Below, in pieces: positions 1 through 5,705 of a stretch of 5,705 bases of DNA. This DNA is from Rhodospirillaceae bacterium (GTDB lineage Bacteria; Pseudomonadota; Alphaproteobacteria; Rhodospirillales; Magnetovibrionaceae). Location of the stretch: assembly GCA_002732845.1 (NCBI GenBank), contig NVSZ01000104.1:1-5705 (forward strand). Direction: 5' to 3'. The translations under genes were made by a program, and so were the position numbers. Positions within the stretch are counted from its first letter, which is position 1. Every line of letters starts with the position of its first letter. The notes under the pieces were generated by a model. That model made no database searches, had not been told where the DNA came from, and saw only the letters and a list, made by a program, of their open reading frames with translations.

Positions 1-261
1 GGCGCTCGTTCGGGCGGCGGCGGCGGCGGCGGACGTCCCGGCGGCGGTGGCTTTAAAGGCAAACAGTCAGGGGCTAAACGTACGGGCGATAAGGGCCACG
101 GCGGACACGGTCATGGCGATGGCAGCAACCATGGCGCAAAGTCTAATAATTCGAAAAGAAGCGGCGCTAAAAAACAAGGCGCCCCCAGCAAAGGCGGAGC
201 CAATCAAGGCGGCGGTCATCGTCCCATGAAGGCCAAACGGCGTGGCGGTAATTCTGCTTAA
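1..261 (+). CDS. C-terminal Gly-rich basic tail of a probable RNA-binding protein (5' partial)
   Basis: Frame 1 is open from the left edge to a TAA at 259-261, giving 86 visible residues and no folded domain. The visible part starts with a run of seven glycines (residues 5-11) after an Arg-Ser. It continues as a low-complexity stretch of Gly, Lys, Arg, His, Ser and Asn, and ends with a basic segment, HRPMKAKRRGGNSA. Tails like this are known on bacterial RNA-acting proteins, especially DEAD-box RNA helicases of the RhlE type and some RsuA/RluB-type pseudouridine synthases, where they add non-specific RNA affinity. Which family this belongs to is inference, because the catalytic part lies outside the window. 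The reading frame is supported by the periodic GGC codons and by the terminator about 30 bases after the stop. It converges with the minus-strand gene to its right. Confidence 0.75.
   Translation, partial: GARSGGGGGGGRPGGGGFKGKQSGAKRTGDKGHGGHGHGDGSNHGAKSNNSKRSGAKKQGAPSKGGANQGGGHRPMKAKRRGGNSA
13..33 (+). repeat. GGC trinucleotide run encoding polyglycine
   Basis: Six perfect GGC codons are followed by GGA, encoding seven consecutive glycines in the tail of the leftmost gene. A further GGC GGC GGT GGC run follows at 40-51. A perfect trinucleotide tract of this kind can gain or lose units in frame through replication slippage, so the tail length may vary between strains; that variability is inference. 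Confidence 0.6.
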
Positions 262-286
262 AACAGATTGTTGACGAATACTCTTT

Positions 287-323
287 AAAAAAACCGGCTT
301 TCTGTAGAGGAAGTCGGTTTTTT
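287..323. terminator. Bidirectional rho-independent terminator between convergent genes
   Basis: Seven A residues (287-293) precede a hairpin whose arms are CCGGCTT (294-300) and AAGTCGG (311-317), followed by six T residues (318-323). The arm can extend by T301-G310 and C302-G309, leaving a six-base loop. Read rightward, the position 297/314 pair is a G-U wobble and the RNA ends in a U tract. Read leftward, the same pair is an A-C mismatch, but the hairpin is followed by a longer run of seven U. It lies 25 bases after the stop of the plus-strand gene and overlaps the stop codon of the minus-strand 127-residue gene, so it can serve both. Confidence 0.88.
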
Positions 324-705
324 AATGATGAGCCTCTATGCCATGGGCCGCGTGGGTGGGCTTTTCGTCTTCACAGGCGGGAATGCCCAATGTGATGACC
401 AGGGCTAAGCCTTGGGCGTAAATTTTAAACGACTTGGTCGCATGACGGGGCAGGGGGACATGGTGGTCAATACAGGTGATGACCATGGCGGACAAAACAA
501 AATGGGTGCTGAGCGGGACTTCGACCGGGGCATCGACGTGTGCGGTCATGAATTGCAAGGTGATTTTTGGGTGTTCATCGCCTTCGATTTTAATGCCTTG
601 GATTTGGCTATTGGGGACTTGTAAGCCTTCGTGTTCACATTCCTTGAGGAGAGATTTACCAAGAATATTGAGCGGAAATAAAATTTTGCGAACTTCAACT
701 AACAT
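322..705 (-). CDS. Conserved-looking hypothetical protein, 127 aa, downstream of an HD-GYP gene
   Basis: I do not recognise this protein by name. It is an uninterrupted 127-residue frame starting at ATG, with GAGG six bases upstream (AGCTGAGGTTTGAG then ATG), a good ribosome binding site. No signal peptide or clear membrane segment is visible. Residues 1-28 look like a strand and then a charged helix (MLVEVRKILF, then KSLLKECEHEG). Residues 35-53 look like a beta hairpin, and residues 60-106 hold a helix ending in TCIDHHVPLPRHATKS and a hydrophobic strand, GLALVITLG. The tail (111-127) is rich in Cys, Glu and His and ends in His-His. It starts 30 bases after the HD-GYP gene on the same strand and ends at a terminator, so the two are probably co-transcribed. 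A role in the same signalling pathway is inference from this context only. The regular alpha/beta pattern and the RBS argue that it is a real gene. Confidence 0.78.
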   Translation of the reverse strand: MLVEVRKILFPLNILGKSLLKECEHEGLQVPNSQIQGIKIEGDEHPKITLQFMTAHVDAPVEVPLSTHFVLSAMVITCIDHHVPLPRHATKSFKIYAQGLALVITLGIPACEDEKPTHAAHGIEAHH

Positions 706-735
706 CTCAAACCTCAGCTTTGGGGGTGAATATTG

Positions 736-1836
736 TTATTCGAGAGCATCCCGAAATAGCCGGATCATATGCAGATCCAAAGTATCCCCCATGCCTTCCA
801 TCTTGGTGAAGGCGTCTTGCGTATTTAGGCTTTGTCTGTACGGTCGTAGATCTGTTAAGGCCGCAAATACATCTGCGATGGCGATCATGCGTCCCAGTTC
901 GTTTATTTCTGTTCCCTTTAACCCCTTTGGATAACCCGAGCCATCAAGCCGTTCATGATGAAGTTCAGCAATCAACGGGATCACCGGGTGAAGACCGTCG
1001 ATAGCCGACAAAATATCACCTGCATCTTGAACATGGTGACGAACGGTTTCTATTTCTAGGGCGGTGAGCTGGCCTTGTTTGTTTAACAGGCTGCTGGGTA
1101 ACGCCATTTCCCCCACATCGTGCATAAAGCCTGCTGTCGTTAAAGTTATGGTTTCTTCTTTGCTGACGTCATAGGCCTTTGCAAAAACACACATGAAAAC
1201 AGCCACGCGCATAGAGTGGGTGTAAACAAAGTTATGATGATTTTTAAGGCCTTGAAGGACCTCTTTGTATTGGTCTTCTTGTACGCATTCGATCAACGGA
1301 TTACATCCCGAGGTGATCATCGTTTTGTTCAAGGGTGTGTTGTTGGCGATGGCTTGGGCCATGGTGCTGAAGCATTCTGACGTTTTGTGTAATGCGTTGC
1401 TGGCCTTGGGTGGTCGTTTTGACCACGAGTCTTCAATACTTTTTGTCGTTGTTTCCAGAACAAGGTTTAAGAGCTGATTGAGGTTGACCGGGCGCTTGAA
1501 AAAATAATCGGTTGCCCCTGTTCCATTTTTGGGAAGATACGGGCCATTTAGGGCATCAGAGCTGATGAAAAAAGGAATGTCCTTTAACTGTTCTGATGTA
1601 CATTTTGTGCGGTGAATGTGGTGTCCATTAGACTGCAAGGTGTGATCATCGCTGATCACCGCATCGGGAGGCGTGAGCCGCATGGCTTCAAGGGCTTTGT
1701 TGCCATCTGAAAAAACTTGAAGGTCATATATGCCGCCAAAGGCCGCTTTGATTTTTTGAACACGCACAGGCAAATTGTCGATGATGAAAATCGACTGCTT
1801 AGAAGTAATATTTTCGGCTTGTCCCTGAAAAACCAT
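736..1836 (-). CDS. Degenerate response-regulator receiver fused to HD-GYP domain (putative cyclic-di-GMP phosphodiesterase)
   Basis: This 366-residue protein joins an N-terminal receiver-like domain (about residues 14-130), a linker (131-190) and a C-terminal HD-GYP domain (about 195-366). HD-GYP domains hydrolyse cyclic di-GMP at a two- or three-metal centre. Visible landmarks are H207 in HSMRV, H239-D240, H267-H268, H293-H294-E295 followed by the DGSGYP signature (298-303), D322 in ADVF, and RPYR (331-334). The usual HDxGK is HDVGE here, so a lysine conserved in the family is replaced by E243. In the receiver, D20 and the likely phosphoacceptor D63 are present, with S92 and K114 near the expected Thr/Ser and Lys sites. 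However, the acidic pair is Asp-Asn and the Met-Pro after the phosphorylation site is lost (L67). No membrane segment is seen, so it is probably cytoplasmic. The ATG is preceded by an in-frame TGA 24 bases upstream with no other start codon between; no strong Shine-Dalgarno is visible. The domain call is firm; activity is uncertain. Confidence 0.93.
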   Translation of the reverse strand: MVFQGQAENITSKQSIFIIDNLPVRVQKIKAAFGGIYDLQVFSDGNKALEAMRLTPPDAVISDDHTLQSNGHHIHRTKCTSEQLKDIPFFISSDALNGPYLPKNGTGATDYFFKRPVNLNQLLNLVLETTTKSIEDSWSKRPPKASNALHKTSECFSTMAQAIANNTPLNKTMITSGCNPLIECVQEDQYKEVLQGLKNHHNFVYTHSMRVAVFMCVFAKAYDVSKEETITLTTAGFMHDVGEMALPSSLLNKQGQLTALEIETVRHHVQDAGDILSAIDGLHPVIPLIAELHHERLDGSGYPKGLKGTEINELGRMIAIADVFAALTDLRPYRQSLNTQDAFTKMEGMGDTLDLHMIRLFRDALE

Positions 1837-1892
1837 AAGATTTAACTGCCAATCTATTTGTCAAAAAAAGATTGTTGTCTGTGTGCACTGGA

Positions 1893-1907
1893 CGCGAAAT
1901 CCTCGCG
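1893..1907. repeat. Short hairpin in the argB to HD-GYP gap
   Basis: CGCGA (1893-1897) and TCGCG (1903-1907) form a 5-base-pair stem with a 5-base loop in the 116-base gap between the end of argB and the HD-GYP gene. The right arm overlaps a perfect 8-base palindrome, CTCGCGAG (1902-1909). No T tract follows directly on the minus strand; a run of seven T lies about 23 bases on. It is therefore not a standard intrinsic terminator for argB. Its function is unknown, and it could be chance. Confidence 0.3.
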
Positions 1908-1912
1908 AGTTT

Positions 1913-1918
1913 ATCATA
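1913..1918 (-). promoter_or_regulatory. Possible -10 element upstream of the HD-GYP gene
   Basis: On the minus strand the sequence reads TATGAT, matching five of six bases of the sigma-70 -10 consensus, in an AT-rich stretch 77 bases before the HD-GYP start codon. The region 16-18 bases further upstream holds no good -35 match (AATTCT at a 17-base spacing). The gap of 116 bases is also longer than the 39-68 bases between the housekeeping genes, which leaves room for a promoter. This is a weak candidate only. Confidence 0.2.
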
Positions 1919-1952
1919 TTTATGCGTTTTGGGAAAGAATTGGTCTTTGGGC

Positions 1953-2879
1953 CTAATCAGCGACAATCAGAGTGCCCGCACCGTGCTTGGTAAACAGTTC
2001 CAGCAGCAAAGCATGCGGGATGCGGCCATCAATAATTACGGCGGCCTCGACTCCATCTTTGAGGGCGTTTAGGCAGGTTTCAACCTTGGGGATCATGCCG
2101 CCTTTAACGGTGCCATCGTCGATCAGGTCTTGTGCTTCGCTGGCGGTCATTTTTGCAATTAGTTTATCATCGGAATTCAGCACACCTTTGATGTCGGTCA
2201 GCATTAACAATCGTTTAGCATTCATCGCCCCGGCAATAGCCCCAGCCGCCGTGTCGGCGTTGATGTTCAGGGTTTCGCCCTTTGGCCCGGTCCCAATCGG
2301 CGCAATCACGGGGGTGATGTCGCTTGTTTCAAACTGGTCCAGCAAATGCGTGGTGATGGTTTTGGGGTAGCCGACAAGACCTAAATCCAAGACTTTTTCA
2401 ATGTTGGATTCTTCATCTTTGACGGTGCGTCTTAATTTTTCGGCCAAAATCAGATTGCCGTCTTTGCCCGACAGGCCCACGGCAAACCCGCCCTGAGCAT
2501 TGATCTCACTGACAATATGTTTGTTGATGGACCCCGCCAAAACCATTTCGACGACGTTGATGGTTTCTTGGTCGGTCACGCGCAAACCGTTGATAAACTC
2601 GCTTTTGATTTTGAGTTTGTCCAACATGGCGCCGATTTGTGGACCGCCGCCGTGCACAACAATGGGGTTCGAGCCGACTTGCCGCAACAATACGATGTCG
2701 CGCGCAAACAGTTCCGCCAAGGACGCGTCACCCATAGCATTGCCGCCGAATTTAATGACCAAGGTCTCATTGGCATAACGGCGCATATAGGGCAACGCTT
2801 CCGACAAGGTCTTGGCTTGTTTTAGCCATTCTTCGGGCGGCGCATCAATTGCGGCGGTGGTTTTTTTGTCATCAGCCAT
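1953..2879 (-). CDS. argB: Acetylglutamate kinase (N-acetyl-L-glutamate 5-phosphotransferase)
   Basis: ArgB phosphorylates N-acetylglutamate with ATP, the second step of the acetylated arginine pathway, in the cytoplasm. The 308 residues match the amino-acid kinase fold over full length. Landmarks are [10 protein letters not shown] (41-50) with nucleotide-site K43, the substrate glycine loop [10 protein letters not shown] (74-83), GLRVTD (98-103), [10 protein letters not shown] (204-213) with D209 at the catalytic-organiser position, TDIKGVL (228-234), and GGMIPKVE (260-267) with K265. The N-terminal helix (about 17-37, [15 protein letters not shown]) and the C-terminal GAGTLI (300-305) are hallmarks of arginine-inhibited, ring-forming hexameric kinases. 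Feedback inhibition by arginine is therefore expected. The gene follows engB by 43 bases on the same strand, the usual alphaproteobacterial arrangement. The ATG start gives the normal N-terminus, although the nearest purine-rich site is distant. Confidence 0.98.
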   Translation of the reverse strand: MADDKKTTAAIDAPPEEWLKQAKTLSEALPYMRRYANETLVIKFGGNAMGDASLAELFARDIVLLRQVGSNPIVVHGGGPQIGAMLDKLKIKSEFINGLRVTDQETINVVEMVLAGSINKHIVSEINAQGGFAVGLSGKDGNLILAEKLRRTVKDEESNIEKVLDLGLVGYPKTITTHLLDQFETSDITPVIAPIGTGPKGETLNINADTAAGAIAGAMNAKRLLMLTDIKGVLNSDDKLIAKMTASEAQDLIDDGTVKGGMIPKVETCLNALKDGVEAAVIIDGRIPHALLLELFTKHGAGTLIVAD

Positions 2880-2890
2880 AATGCCATGAA

Positions 2891-2895
2891 CCTAC
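2891..2895 (-). promoter_or_regulatory. Weak, distant ribosome binding site of argB
   Basis: The best Shine-Dalgarno-like sequence before argB reads GTAGG on the minus strand, but it lies 11 bases from the ATG. A second ATG sits eight bases upstream of the argB start, only three bases after GTAGG, and is out of frame; it would give 21 codons before a TAA inside argB. The downstream ATG is preferred because it gives the conserved protein. Translation may rely partly on coupling to engB. Confidence 0.4.
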
Positions 2896-2922
2896 AGTAA
2901 ATTTTGAGGCGAATCTAGAAAA

Positions 2923-3585
2923 TTAGAGGCCGGCAAGCTCGGCAATTTCGGCGCGCAACTCGGCAATTCCCATTTTCTTTTGCGAACTGGTGCAGCGGAT
3001 GATGGGGTAGGCCGCGACATGACGGGCCAGTTCGGCATGAACTTTTTCCAGAACTTTTTCCAATTGAGCCGCCTTGACCTTATCAACCTTGGTCAAAATA
3101 ACCTGATAAGAAACCGCGGCTCCGTCCAGCATTTTCATGACCTTGTGGTCAACGTCTTTTAGCCCATGACGGGCATCAATCAAGACAAAAACGCGTTTTA
3201 ACTGGGGCCGGCCTTTAAGATATGCATTGACCAGACGAGTCCATTTTTCGATTTCGTCTAGGGGCGCGCGGGCATAACCGTATCCCGGCATATCGGCCAA
3301 CATCAGGCGTTTTCCCAAATCAAAAAAGTTGATTTGTTGGGTGCGTCCGGGGGTGTGCGACATGCGCGCCAAAGATTTCCGACCGGTTAGGGCGTTGACC
3401 AGTGAAGACTTGCCCACGTTCGAGCGTCCGGCAAAGGCGATTTCAGGCAGGTCCGTTTCAGGAACCTGATCCAAACCCGCCACGCCCAACATGAATGTGG
3501 ACTCTTGGGCGAACAATATCCGACCGGCTTCGATTTGTTGCTCATCAAAGCTGTCGTCAACGGGGAGGGGCTCAATTTTGCTCAT
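2923..3585 (-). CDS. engB: Ribosome biogenesis GTP-binding protein YihA/YsxC (EngB)
   Basis: EngB is an essential TRAFAC-class GTPase that helps late assembly of the 50S ribosomal subunit. All G motifs are visible in the 220 residues: G1 GRSNVGKS (53-60), the G2 region with T78 in HTPGRTQQINFF, G3 DMPG (98-101) followed by YGYA, G4 TKVD (165-168), and G5 SSQKK (200-204). The conserved FAGRSNVGKSS and TPGRTQ stretches are diagnostic of this subfamily as against Era or EngA, and there is no second GTPase domain. Length is normal, with about 25 residues of N-terminal extension before the core. The start is supported by AGGA eight bases upstream (TTTAGGATATATTCT then ATG). It lies between yidC (39-base gap) and argB (43-base gap) on the same strand, so it is probably co-transcribed with both. 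Confidence 0.98.
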   Translation of the reverse strand: MSKIEPLPVDDSFDEQQIEAGRILFAQESTFMLGVAGLDQVPETDLPEIAFAGRSNVGKSSLVNALTGRKSLARMSHTPGRTQQINFFDLGKRLMLADMPGYGYARAPLDEIEKWTRLVNAYLKGRPQLKRVFVLIDARHGLKDVDHKVMKMLDGAAVSYQVILTKVDKVKAAQLEKVLEKVHAELARHVAAYPIIRCTSSQKKMGIAELRAEIAELAGL

Positions 3586-3624
3586 AGAATATATCCTAAA
3601 GCGAGTTCGTCCTAAAACACAGGA

Positions 3625-5400
3625 CTAACCGGCTTTGACGCCCATGCGTTTCATGATCGCCCACTGTTGCAAGATCGAAAGCGTGTTGTTCCAAGCCCAA
3701 TAGATCACCAATCCGGCCGAGAAGCTGGCCAACAAGAAGGTGAAGATAAACGGCAGGTAAAAGAATACTTTCGCTTGAATAGGGTCGGTGGGTTGTGGGT
3801 TCAGGCGTTGTTGAAGCCACATGGTGAAGCCCATGATGATCGGCCAAACACCAATGTCCAAAGGCATCGGAATGACGGCTAAGTGATCCCATTCAATCAG
3901 GCCGAACAAGGTCCAGATCGAGGCTGGGTCACGTACGCTCAAATCTTGAATCCAGCCAAAGAACGGTGCTTGGCGCATTTCGATGGTGACCAAAAGCACT
4001 TTGTACAAGGCAAAGAAAATCGGAATTTGTACCAAGATCGGCAAACAACCGGCCGCCGGATTGGCTTTTTCCCGTTTGTACAACGCCATCATTTCTTGGT
4101 TCAGACGCATTTTGTCGTCTTTAAACCGTTCTTGAAGCTTTTTAACTTCGGGCTGCAGTTTTTTCATGCGGCTCATGGACGTATAAGATTTGTTCGCCAA
4201 CGGGAACAAAACGGCCTTGATGCCGACGGTTAACAGCAAAATTGCGACACCAAAGTTGCCGATGTAGCTGTATAGCCAATTCATGGCATAAAAGATTGGT
4301 TTGGTGAGGAAGTAGAAAATTCCGAAATCAATCGCCAAATCGAAGTTTTCGATGCCGTATTGATCAACATACTGATCCAAAACGGTGATTTTTTTGGCAC
4401 CAGCAAAGAAATGCGTGGTGCTGACCGCCGAACCACCGGGCTGTACAACCATCGCTTCGCCGACAAAGTCACTTTGATATTTTTCGATCATGCCCGTTTT
4501 GGAATACAACATACGGGCATTGATTTTGGCTTTTTGATCAGGGACCAAAGCCGTCAGCCAGTATTTATCGGTAAAGCCAACCCAGCCACCCACGGAGGGG
4601 AAAGACATTTGTCCATCGTCTTGCAGGTCGGAATAATCAACTTCTTCCAGCGTTTGTTCAAACACGCCAAGCGGGCCTTCGTGCAGGATGTACAAACCAG
4701 ATGTTTCCGGCGTACCCCAACGTGAAACCAAACCATACGGGTTCATGGTCAACGCCGTATTGGTCGCATTGGCAACACTTTGCGTGATGGTGAACATATA
4801 ATCTTTGTCGATGGAAATGGTGCGCTTAAACGTCAGACCTTGGCCGTTGTCCCAGGTCAGGTTGACCGGGGTGTGCGGGTCCAAAACCGTGCGGTCGGCT
4901 TTCCACAGGGTGTCCGTAGACGGTACGGCAACGCCTTGGGGGGCAATCCAGCCATGTTCCGCATAATACGCGTTTTGAGCGCCCCGTGGCGTCAAGAGGC
5001 GGATTTTCGGGCTGTTGGCGTCCAAGGTTTCCGTATAGGCGTTTAAAATCAAATCATCGATGCGTCCGCCGCGGAGCGAAATCGATCCGGTCACGCTGGG
5101 CGTGGTGATGGAAACCCGTGCCGGGTCATTCAACAATGTGGTGATGTTATCCACAACGGCAGCTGCGGCCATAGCGGCCTGAATTTTCGGCGTGCTGGGC
5201 ACGGCACCGGGAACCGTTGGGATTTGCGATTGATTCGCGCTGGCTTGCGGTGCGCTGGCCTGTGTCGGCGCGCTTCCGGCCGAAGCCGCTTGTTCGGTCA
5301 CCGCCGCTTGCTGGACGGGGGGCTTTGGATAGAAAAACTCAAAGCCAAGCAAAATCACGACGGAAATGACGATGGCCAGAAATAGATTGCGGTTGTCCAT
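3625..5400 (-). CDS. yidC: Membrane protein insertase YidC (Oxa1 family)
   Basis: YidC inserts and folds inner-membrane proteins, alone or with SecYEG. The 591 residues show the Gram-negative layout. A first membrane segment (about 6-23) is followed by a Gln/Ala/Ser/Pro-rich linker (about 28-82) and a large periplasmic P1 domain (about 83-345). The conserved insertase core follows, with membrane segments near 360-378, 382-401, 452-471, 514-530 and 548-578. Core signatures are GNFGVAILLL, PLANKSYTSMSRMKKLQP (400-417), the cytoplasmic EMMALYKREKANPAAGCLP region (436-454), and IFFALYKVLL. The positive residue in the hydrophilic groove, R366 in E. coli, is K395 here. The basic C-terminal tail is short (KRMGVKAG), without the long extension some homologues use to bind ribosomes. 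The ATG is the only start after an in-frame stop at 5455-5457. yidD lies upstream and engB downstream. Confidence 0.98.
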   Translation of the reverse strand: MDNRNLFLAIVISVVILLGFEFFYPKPPVQQAAVTEQAASAGSAPTQASAPQASANQSQIPTVPGAVPSTPKIQAAMAAAAVVDNITTLLNDPARVSITTPSVTGSISLRGGRIDDLILNAYTETLDANSPKIRLLTPRGAQNAYYAEHGWIAPQGVAVPSTDTLWKADRTVLDPHTPVNLTWDNGQGLTFKRTISIDKDYMFTITQSVANATNTALTMNPYGLVSRWGTPETSGLYILHEGPLGVFEQTLEEVDYSDLQDDGQMSFPSVGGWVGFTDKYWLTALVPDQKAKINARMLYSKTGMIEKYQSDFVGEAMVVQPGGSAVSTTHFFAGAKKITVLDQYVDQYGIENFDLAIDFGIFYFLTKPIFYAMNWLYSYIGNFGVAILLLTVGIKAVLFPLANKSYTSMSRMKKLQPEVKKLQERFKDDKMRLNQEMMALYKREKANPAAGCLPILVQIPIFFALYKVLLVTIEMRQAPFFGWIQDLSVRDPASIWTLFGLIEWDHLAVIPMPLDIGVWPIIMGFTMWLQQRLNPQPTDPIQAKVFFYLPFIFTFLLASFSAGLVIYWAWNNTLSILQQWAIMKRMGVKAG

Positions 5401-5413
5401 TACGGTTTCTAAG

Positions 5414-5418
5414 TCCTT
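5414..5418 (-). promoter_or_regulatory. Ribosome binding site of yidC with long spacer
   Basis: AAGGA on the minus strand is the only good Shine-Dalgarno match before yidC, but it sits 13 bases from the ATG, more than the usual 5-9. No ATG, GTG or TTG lies in frame between the upstream stop codon and the annotated ATG. The start therefore stands, and the spacing may make initiation less efficient than for engB. Confidence 0.45.
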
Positions 5419-5468
5419 GTAGACGCTTGGCCGTATGGCTGAGCGCTTAAATTGTTAAATCGTTGTTT

Positions 5469-5705
5469 CTAATGACAGCAACCGCCATCGGAAGTGTGTT
5501 TGTGGGCCTTTGCAGGCACCGGATCCATGCCACCGTCATTCCAAGGATGACAGCGAACAATGCGTTTTACGCTTAACCACGCCCCTTTGAAAGGGCCATG
5601 TTGGTCAAGGGCTTCTAAAGCATAAGATGAACAGGTGGGATAAAAACGACAACTGCCCGGCAATATGGGCGAAACCAGCCACTGATAACCCTTAATCAAA
5701 ACGCG
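5469..5705 (-). CDS. yidD: Membrane protein insertion efficiency factor YidD (5' end outside window)
   Basis: YidD is a small protein associated with the inner membrane that improves YidC-dependent insertion. The visible 78 residues carry the family signature: YQWLVSP (7-13), the cysteine motif [11 protein letters not shown] (19-29), EALDQHG (31-37), KRIVRCHPW (47-55) and GGMDPVP (58-64). All three family cysteines (C19, C25, C52) are present. A TTG at 5697-5699 could act as a start, but the frame stays open to the edge and the residues before it (Arg-Val-Leu-Ile) match the N-terminal helix of known YidD proteins. The gene is therefore taken as running past the window; only about 5-10 residues should be missing. 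The tail ends in Gly-Gly-Cys-Cys-His, which is not part of the core signature. It is followed by yidC after 68 bases, and rnpA is expected upstream. Confidence 0.96.
   Translation of the reverse strand, partial: RVLIKGYQWLVSPILPGSCRFYPTCSSYALEALDQHGPFKGAWLSVKRIVRCHPWNDGGMDPVPAKAHKHTSDGGCCH

Noticed and set aside
47..229. Plus-strand 60-codon frame beginning with MALKANSQ
   Set aside because: It is in another frame of the Gly-rich tail gene, whose frame is supported by codon periodicity and by the stop before the terminator.
476..934. Plus-strand open frame of 152 codons
   Set aside because: It runs antisense across the 127-residue gene and the end of the HD-GYP gene, has no recognisable motif, and its composition follows from the opposite strand.
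1836..1864. TTGACA on the minus strand (1859-1864) as a -35 box for the HD-GYP gene
   Set aside because: At a 17-base spacing the -10 would be ATCTTA overlapping the start codon, which would place transcription initiation inside the gene.
1868..1907. Intrinsic terminator after argB using the CGCGA hairpin and the downstream T run
   Set aside because: The stem has only five base pairs and the T run begins about 23 bases after it, too far for a standard intrinsic terminator.
1972..2370. Plus-strand open frame of 132 codons inside argB
   Set aside because: It is antisense to the confidently identified argB, has no domain pattern and is a reading-frame shadow.
3883..4725. Two plus-strand open frames of 116 and 121 codons inside yidC
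   Set aside because: Both are antisense to yidC, which is well supported over this whole range, and neither shows family motifs.

Overview
The window looks like a chromosomal segment of an alphaproteobacterium, most plausibly from the order Rhodospirillales or a relative. The main evidence is the minus-strand gene order yidD, yidC, engB, argB, which is typical of alphaproteobacterial genomes downstream of rpmH and rnpA. The YidC carries a lysine where E. coli YidC has its key arginine, which fits that group. Base composition looks balanced rather than very GC-rich by eye. The genus cannot be named from this sequence.

Layout from left to right: (1) positions 1-261, plus strand, the C-terminal end of a protein with a glycine-rich, basic tail, probably an RNA-binding protein. 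(2) A compact bidirectional terminator at 287-323 between two convergent genes. (3) Positions 322-1836, minus strand, a two-gene signalling unit: a degenerate receiver fused to an HD-GYP domain, followed 30 bases later by an unrecognised 127-residue protein. (4) A 116-base intergenic stretch. (5) Positions 1953-5705, minus strand, a tightly packed housekeeping run read as yidD (cut by the window edge), yidC, engB, argB with gaps of 68, 39 and 43 bases and no terminator seen between them.

The housekeeping run joins membrane-protein insertion (YidD and YidC), late 50S ribosome assembly (EngB) and arginine biosynthesis (ArgB). Transcription probably starts upstream, beyond the right edge. The HD-GYP pair lies downstream on the same strand; it may be reached by read-through from argB or have its own promoter in the 116-base gap. 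No mobile element, CRISPR array or RNA gene is visible.

The least ordinary part is the HD-GYP pair. The normally lysine-containing HDxGK motif reads HDVGE, the receiver is altered around its phosphorylation pocket, and the partner protein has no recognised function. The rest is ordinary core genome, and I see no convincing evidence of an entirely new system.
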